Below the pieces are notes generated by a model, which worked only from the letters and a program-made list of their open reading frames with translations, made no database searches and was not told where the DNA came from. DNA of 43,445 bases from Bacteroidales bacterium (lineage in GTDB: Bacteria; Bacteroidota; Bacteroidia; Bacteroidales; UBA1556), in assembly GCA_015493685.1 (NCBI GenBank), contig WGCS01000312.1, positions 1-43,445 of the forward strand, in the 5' to 3' direction. Of the stretch, positions 39,286 through 43,445 are shown one piece after another. The position numbers and the translations under genes are program-made. The first letter of the stretch is position 1, and each line of letters starts with the position of its first letter.

Positions 39286-39995
39286 TTTTCAACTGGCTTC
39301 AAGATGTCTGTATTTAATCCAAACGAATATTCGGACAATGGATTTAAACTGTCTTGCAACTTTTTAAGATTACTTTTTTTGTCAATTTCTTCTAACATGG
39401 CACCAAGCAATGCCCGTGTTCTCGGGGGATAACTCAAACTATAATTTACAAGTTTCTCAATATCTTTTTTAGTCATTTTTTTTAGAATGTTCAATAATAC
39501 TTTTATCCCGTTTTCTATGTCCAAGTCTGGTATCTTATTGAAATCTTTTATTGCATCCAATATCTCGAGATATGGAAAATTTCTGTTTGTAACTTCCACA
39601 TAACTTTTTGCGGGTTTTATTTTAAGGTTGGTTTTATTTACTTTTATCTCTTTCTTTTTGCTTGCAATCTTAATTATTTGAGGTATCTGCGTAGTTAATC
39701 CTAATTTATTATACAAGTATATACCTGTTATGTAGGCCACACGCTTTCCATTATTAAACAGATAAGGTTTTAATATCTCTTCATTGTTCGGTAGCAACTC
39801 TCCAAAAACAGTTTTCTTTGGTTTATAAAAAATCCCGGGCGATATTCTTTTTATCAAACCTTTTTTTATTAATCGTTCAATTGCTTTAGCCGCTGTTTGG
39901 TACTCATCTTTCTCAATAGATAATTGCTCATAAGTGAACGTTTCACCCTCTTTAATATCTATTAATTTCTGTTCTATTTTCTTTGCAATACTCAT
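39270..39995 (-). CDS. AbiEi-like / DUF6088-type antitoxin
   Basis: N-terminal winged-helix (GETFTYEQLSIEKDEYQTAAKAIERLIKKGLIKRISPGIFYKPKKTVFG); overlaps the AbiEii start by 16 nt. Confidence 0.82.
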   Translation of the reverse strand: MSIAKKIEQKLIDIKEGETFTYEQLSIEKDEYQTAAKAIERLIKKGLIKRISPGIFYKPKKTVFGELLPNNEEILKPYLFNNGKRVAYITGIYLYNKLGLTTQIPQIIKIASKKKEIKVNKTNLKIKPAKSYVEVTNRNFPYLEILDAIKDFNKIPDLDIENGIKVLLNILKKMTKKDIEKLVNYSLSYPPRTRALLGAMLEEIDKKSNLKKLQDSLNPLSEYSFGLNTDILKPVENWKIK

Positions 39996-39999
39996 AGTA

Positions 40000-40029
40000 C
40001 AAAGATAGTTTATTTTTAAAATATGTCAA
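40000..40029 (-). promoter_or_regulatory. promoter of the AbiE operon, TTGAC-N17-TATCTTTG
   Basis: On the minus strand TTGAC (40029-40025) and TATCTTTG (40007-40000) fit the Bacteroidota TTG / TAnnTTTG promoter; ATG follows 4 nt later. Confidence 0.6.
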
Positions 40030-40112
40030 GTATTTTCTGTATTTTACTTGACATTATTTTTCTCTTCTATTAATGAAGTACAACTTTATTCATTACGTAC
40101 AATAAGGGTTTC

Positions 40113-40192
40113 AATTGAATGTATTTTTTAATATTTATCAAATTTACTATCACTCTAGAACAATTTTCACCCCCCTTTTTGTTAAAAGGAGG
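40113..40192. repeat. right copy of the 80-bp direct repeat flanking the AbiE pair
   Basis: 33 bp identical 5' block, 22 bp identical 3' block, 16/25 identical middle, no indels relative to 38084-38163. Confidence 0.9.
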
Positions 40193-40248
40193 ATAATGAT
40201 TCCAAGAAAAAGGCACTAATCTACTGCAGGGCAAAAGTATATCAAGTC

Positions 40249-40398
40249 ACTGCGGCAGGGATAGTAGCGGCAGCTCCCAAAACAAGGCATACTACTGTAG
40301 TTGGCGAGAAAAAGCTGTTGGGACAGCAGCTCTTTTCTCGCCTTTACGAAAGTATTGAATTGCTTTGGGACTATAGCGAATAGCCCGTCCGTCCGCCC
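40249..40398 (-). ncRNA. candidate structured RNA or dispersed structured repeat downstream of the DUF2279 gene
   Basis: GC-richer segment in an AT-rich intergenic region. Outer pairing (minus strand) GGGCTATTCGCTATAGTCCCAAA ... TTTTGGGAGCTGCCGCTACTATCCC; internal long hairpin GGCGAGAAAAGAGCTG-CTGTCCCAA-CAGCTTTTTCTCGCC (40342-40303). Confidence 0.5.
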
Positions 40399-40418
40399 AA
40401 GAAATCATACAAAAAATA

Positions 40419-41330
40419 CTAATAATAAATGGGGTGCACAATGAGTCCTTTGCTGCCAAACTCCAATGCCGGTGTGGGAAATTTAAGGAAACTAATAATA
40501 TTAAATAGTGATTTAAGAAATTTTGAATGTGTAGGAATACGGTTCCAGTCGACATCGAGGGCAAGATAATACTGGCGGCGGCGTGTAAATTGTGGAATTG
40601 GTTTGGCTCCCGTATAATCATTTGAGAAGCCTCCAATCATGCCATCAACACCATAGCCTACTGCCACATTGAGCCATTTGGGAAATCGGCTCTGCTTATT
40701 GAGAAAGCTGTAAATATTAGCACTCAGCCAGTAAGTCTGACCATTATAATCTTTAAGGATTCGCTCGGCATAATTACTCCCCAACACATTGGGCCGGTAC
40801 TGAGCATAGGAGGTAAGATGAAAACTAAAGCGCATGGATATTCGCTGCTCTTGCCATAGGGCCGCCTGCGACATATATAGCCCTGCACCCATAGCATTGG
40901 CCGTCATATCACCCCAAGAAAAACCCCAATTGCTACTATATGCATCAAGCATTTCGATGGTAGTCAGATACATAAACCCTAAACTGCCCCCAAGCCAGAT
41001 GGACTTTTTGTGGGACACTCCTGACCAGCGAAGCATATCGTACCCCACTTTACCAATAAAATAAGAGGTGGTGGCATGGCCAACTTTATCCATCTGCAGC
41101 CACTCCTTATTATCGTTGAAAGTATGCCATGGACTTTTGGGATAGTTACTATACCAAGCATAATTGAGTCCAACTACTGAAGCAGCCCATAGTCCACCTT
41201 CAATACCGGCGACTGCATATAATCGCTTGTTGTGAATGACAGTATCAGAAGGTAAAATCTGCGCTTTGAGATTCTGAAAGACAAATAACAGCATTATTAC
41301 GGACCACAGATTGAGAATATAATATTTCAT
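40419..41330 (-). CDS. DUF2279 family protein
   Basis: Signal peptide; 'WHTFNDNKEWLQMDKVGHATTSYFIGKVGYDMLRWSGVSHKKSIWLGG' and 'EMLDAYSSNWGFSWGDMTANAMGAGLYMSQ' characteristic of DUF2279. Confidence 0.85.
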   Translation of the reverse strand: MKYYILNLWSVIMLLFVFQNLKAQILPSDTVIHNKRLYAVAGIEGGLWAASVVGLNYAWYSNYPKSPWHTFNDNKEWLQMDKVGHATTSYFIGKVGYDMLRWSGVSHKKSIWLGGSLGFMYLTTIEMLDAYSSNWGFSWGDMTANAMGAGLYMSQAALWQEQRISMRFSFHLTSYAQYRPNVLGSNYAERILKDYNGQTYWLSANIYSFLNKQSRFPKWLNVAVGYGVDGMIGGFSNDYTGAKPIPQFTRRRQYYLALDVDWNRIPTHSKFLKSLFNIISFLKFPTPALEFGSKGLIVHPIYY

Positions 41331-41484
41331 GTATTACTAAATTCATTAATTATGGCAGCATAAGTTACATAGCACAATTTTAATCATGAGCTCGCAAGTC
41401 ACTCTGCGATTAAACATTTAGTATGTTCGTATTCTAATTATGTTACCAATATTTCATATTAAATTGGATTACCAATATAAGGCA

Positions 41485-41492
41485 CAAAGATA
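41485..41492 (-). promoter_or_regulatory. possible -7 element (TATCTTTG) upstream of the DUF2279 gene
   Basis: Exact TAnnTTTG match on the minus strand, about 155 nt before the start codon. Confidence 0.35.
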
Positions 41493-41814
41493 GATATTTA
41501 TGCTAAGGGATATACAGATTGCCTACTTTGTTTATAAGAATAGAGCCGGTTGAGCTCCAAGAGCAGTACTCACAAAATGGCCGGCACTTTGCTGCAATCT
41601 ACCACTTTCCAAAGTATCGGAAGAAAAAAATCACTCAATCTAAGGGCGGCTATAACTTATAAGTGTGGGAATTGGGTTTATATCTATGCCTTCATAGAAA
41701 TTTTTACTATTAATAGCCTCTTTTGCGACTATTCTTATTTAGAATTTATGGCTAAGTTCTAATTATTACAGCATTTTGTTTAAGAAGTTCATAAAGACTG
41801 TAAGCGCTATGCTT

Positions 41815-41848
41815 GTCATCGTTTTTTTGTCATCGTTTTTTTGTCATC
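41815..41848. repeat. short tandem repeat, about 2.4 copies of GTCATCGTTTTTTT (14 bp)
   Basis: Direct reading: gtcatcgttttttt gtcatcgttttttt gtcatc. Confidence 0.85.
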
Positions 41849-41871
41849 TAATTAAACGAATTATTTGTTTT

Positions 41872-41895
41872 CCACCAATGGAAAACTATTGGTGG
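41872..41895. repeat. hairpin CCACCAAT-GGAAAACT-ATTGGTGG
   Basis: Perfect 8-bp inverted repeat, with an outer imperfect pairing TCATCTAATT (41844-41853) / AATTTGATGA (41906-41915). Confidence 0.75.
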
Positions 41896-41953
41896 AATTG
41901 GTGTAATTTGATGATCCGTTTTTTTAATTAAACTGTCTGCTATATATAACAAT

Positions 41954-41991
41954 CCAAAAGTGTACCACCTAACAGCCCAAAAGTGTAGCAC
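41954..41991. repeat. two direct copies of CCAAAAGTGTA(C/G)CAC, 23-bp period; possible degenerate IS terminal region
   Basis: 41954-41968 CCAAAAGTGTACCAC and 41977-41991 CCAAAAGTGTAGCAC. Confidence 0.5.
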
Positions 41992-42239
41992 TAAAAAACA
42001 GATTATTAATTTAGCTTTTGTATTAATGAAGAGCTATAGATGTGATAAATATGCTGGAAAAGAACACAATACTACTTAAAGCCTTCTTAGCCTTTAATTA
42101 TATGGATTCAAGTTTAGATTAAATATCCTTATCGGACAACAATGTAAAGAAATAGATACTTCTTTTTGATTGCAAAGCAATGGTTTACGCTTTTAACAAT
42201 TAATACCATTATTATCTGTTACAAAAGGACAATTAGGCC

Positions 42240-42247
42240 TATCTTTG
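42240..42247 (+). promoter_or_regulatory. possible -7 element (TATCTTTG) upstream of the methyltransferase gene
   Basis: Exact TAnnTTTG match, 31 nt before the ATG at 42279. Confidence 0.5.
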
Positions 42248-42278
42248 CGTTTCAAAAGAGCTAAAAAAGGATATTATT

Positions 42279-42896
42279 ATGAGTATATTTCATTATTTTT
42301 TTGGAAACGACAAGCAAAGGGCAAAATTTGTATTTAACTTTATTGCACCACTTTATGGTAAAATTGATCAGGCAATACAAAACGATTATGCTAAAATATG
42401 TAATCAGCTAAACACTGCTATTCCATTGAAAGGAAATTCTGTTTTGGATATTGGCACAGGCACAGGAGGTTGGCTTGCCAGCATTGGTAAATATACTCAG
42501 GGAGAGCTTGTCGGGGTTGACTTTTCGACCAAGATGATTCATCAGGCAGAGAAAAATCATCCCAGTATAAAATTTATCCATAGTGATGCAGAAAACCTGG
42601 ATTCTTTTGCCGATAATTCGTATGATATTGTTACCGCCTCCTTTGTACTCCATGGGATGAAAGCTCCGGAACGGGCAATAGTAGTGAAAGAGATGAAGCG
42701 AATAGCCCGAAAATATGTAATGATACAAGATTTTCACAAGCATACTGCCCCTGTAATTCAATTTTTAGAATTTATGGAGAGAAGTGATTATAAAAACTTT
42801 AAAAAGAATTTTGTTGCTGAGATGGACACAAATTTTGAAAAAACTAAGCTGGTAGAGTCAGCGAGTGGGAATGCTGTTTATGTTGGTTTATTGTAA
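42279..42896 (+). CDS. class I SAM-dependent methyltransferase
   Basis: Motif I VLDIGTGTGGWLASIG, ELVGVDFSTKMIHQAEK, DAENLDSFADNSYDIVTASFVLHGM. Confidence 0.9.
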   Translation: MSIFHYFFGNDKQRAKFVFNFIAPLYGKIDQAIQNDYAKICNQLNTAIPLKGNSVLDIGTGTGGWLASIGKYTQGELVGVDFSTKMIHQAEKNHPSIKFIHSDAENLDSFADNSYDIVTASFVLHGMKAPERAIVVKEMKRIARKYVMIQDFHKHTAPVIQFLEFMERSDYKNFKKNFVAEMDTNFEKTKLVESASGNAVYVGLL

Positions 42897-43061
42897 ATAG
42901 AACCAAAAACTCTATTGCCAAAAGCACTAAGAGCTTTTGCTCCTTGCCCCCTACACTCCTGCTTAAAATACAAGCTACCACTTCCAGGGTATTAAGAGAG
43001 GCAAACCACTAAGTCCGACAGCTGCTTAAAATACTAAATATTAGGACTATAACCATAGACG

Positions 43062-43274
43062 CTACTCCATTTCCTCATTCATTTCTTTAATAATATTTTC
43101 CACATCCTCCTGAGTACTTTTTAATCGTGATTTACAAAACCTTATTAAATGTGCTGAGCGCTTAATCTTTTCAGAGAGATCATCTACCGATATATCTCCC
43201 GCTTCCATTTCAGCAACCAGCTGCTCCAATTCGGCCATAGCTGCATCATATTTTAGTTTTTCTTTTGCCATCAT
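43062..43274 (-). CDS. xseB: exodeoxyribonuclease VII small subunit
   Basis: 70 aa: KYDAAMAELEQLVAEMEAGDISVDDLSEKIKRSAHLIRFCKSRLKSTQEDVENII. Confidence 0.93.
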   Translation of the reverse strand: MMAKEKLKYDAAMAELEQLVAEMEAGDISVDDLSEKIKRSAHLIRFCKSRLKSTQEDVENIIKEMNEEME

Positions 43275-43445
43275 TTCTTATATTTATAATTTCACTTTCT
43301 ATTTCTCCTTTATACAATTGGGTAACTATTCTATCTCCTATTTGCAAAGAATTTGCTTCCCTCACCGGTTTACCATTAAGCAAAGTTAAGGAATAGCCTT
43401 TCTTTAATAAATTCTCAGGTTTTAACAAATCTATCTTCTCAGCAA
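43246..43445 (-). CDS. xseA: exodeoxyribonuclease VII large subunit, C-terminal end (truncated by the window edge)
   Basis: Frame continues to the window edge (...EKIDLLKPENLLKKGYSLTLLNGKPVREANSLQIGDRIVTQLYKGEIESEI); immediately precedes and overlaps xseB. Confidence 0.9.
   Translation of the reverse strand, partial: AEKIDLLKPENLLKKGYSLTLLNGKPVREANSLQIGDRIVTQLYKGEIESEIINIRNDGKRKTKI

Noticed and set aside
38084-40192. Possibility that the AbiE-flanking repeats are a CRISPR-like array or IS inverted ends
   Set aside because: Only two copies, in direct orientation, 2 kb apart, with no spacer periodicity, no transposase and no terminal inverted repeats.
40292-40636. 114-aa minus-strand ORF from the track (…GRAIRYSPKAIQYFRKGEKRAAVPTAFSRQLQ)
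   Set aside because: Overlaps the DUF2279 gene in another frame and runs through the structured element; most likely a spurious translation of that element.
41550-41762. 70-aa plus-strand ORF
   Set aside because: No recognisable domain or convincing start context; sits in a decayed-looking intergenic stretch.
1056-42144. 16-bp identical sequence TTATCGGACAACAATG at 1056-1071 and 42129-42144
   Set aside because: A match of this length in a 43-kb AT-rich window can occur by chance, and the flanks do not extend the similarity. A genome-wide count would decide.

Overview
This is a 43.4 kb AT-rich chromosomal segment, very likely from a Bacteroidota genome. The inference rests on TAnnTTTG-type promoters, a DUF5723 protein, an HU-CCDC81/SPOR protein, a TonB receptor with a carboxypeptidase-like domain, and acyl-ACP thioesterase/dNK families typical of that phylum. 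Most of it reads as ordinary core genome: tRNA-Glu; an unknown envelope trio (beta-propeller-like, lipoprotein, DUF5723 barrel); a two-component system followed by a TolC/adaptor/TonB-receptor/RND efflux operon; a dNK-kdsB-SPOR-trmB-MGMT-like-mutS run; two tandem giant PAS/GAF hybrid histidine kinases; an acyl-ACP thioesterase; an ABC-F ATPase; ftcD-hutI; and xseB/xseA at the right edge. The accessory-looking part is about 37.9-42.2 kb. It holds an AbiEi/AbiEii type toxin-antitoxin or abortive-infection pair bracketed by a co-linear 80-bp direct repeat (71/80 identical by hand count), an array of back-to-back intergenic hairpins, a GC-richer structured element after a DUF2279 gene (candidate ncRNA or dispersed repeat), and a gene-poor stretch with a tandem repeat, a hairpin and IS-end-like repeated motifs. 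I saw no CRISPR array, rRNA or intact transposase. The best candidates for something undescribed are the structured element at 40249-40398, the repeat-bracketed AbiE module, the TonB-receptor-containing efflux operon and the 1.3-7.2 kb envelope trio.
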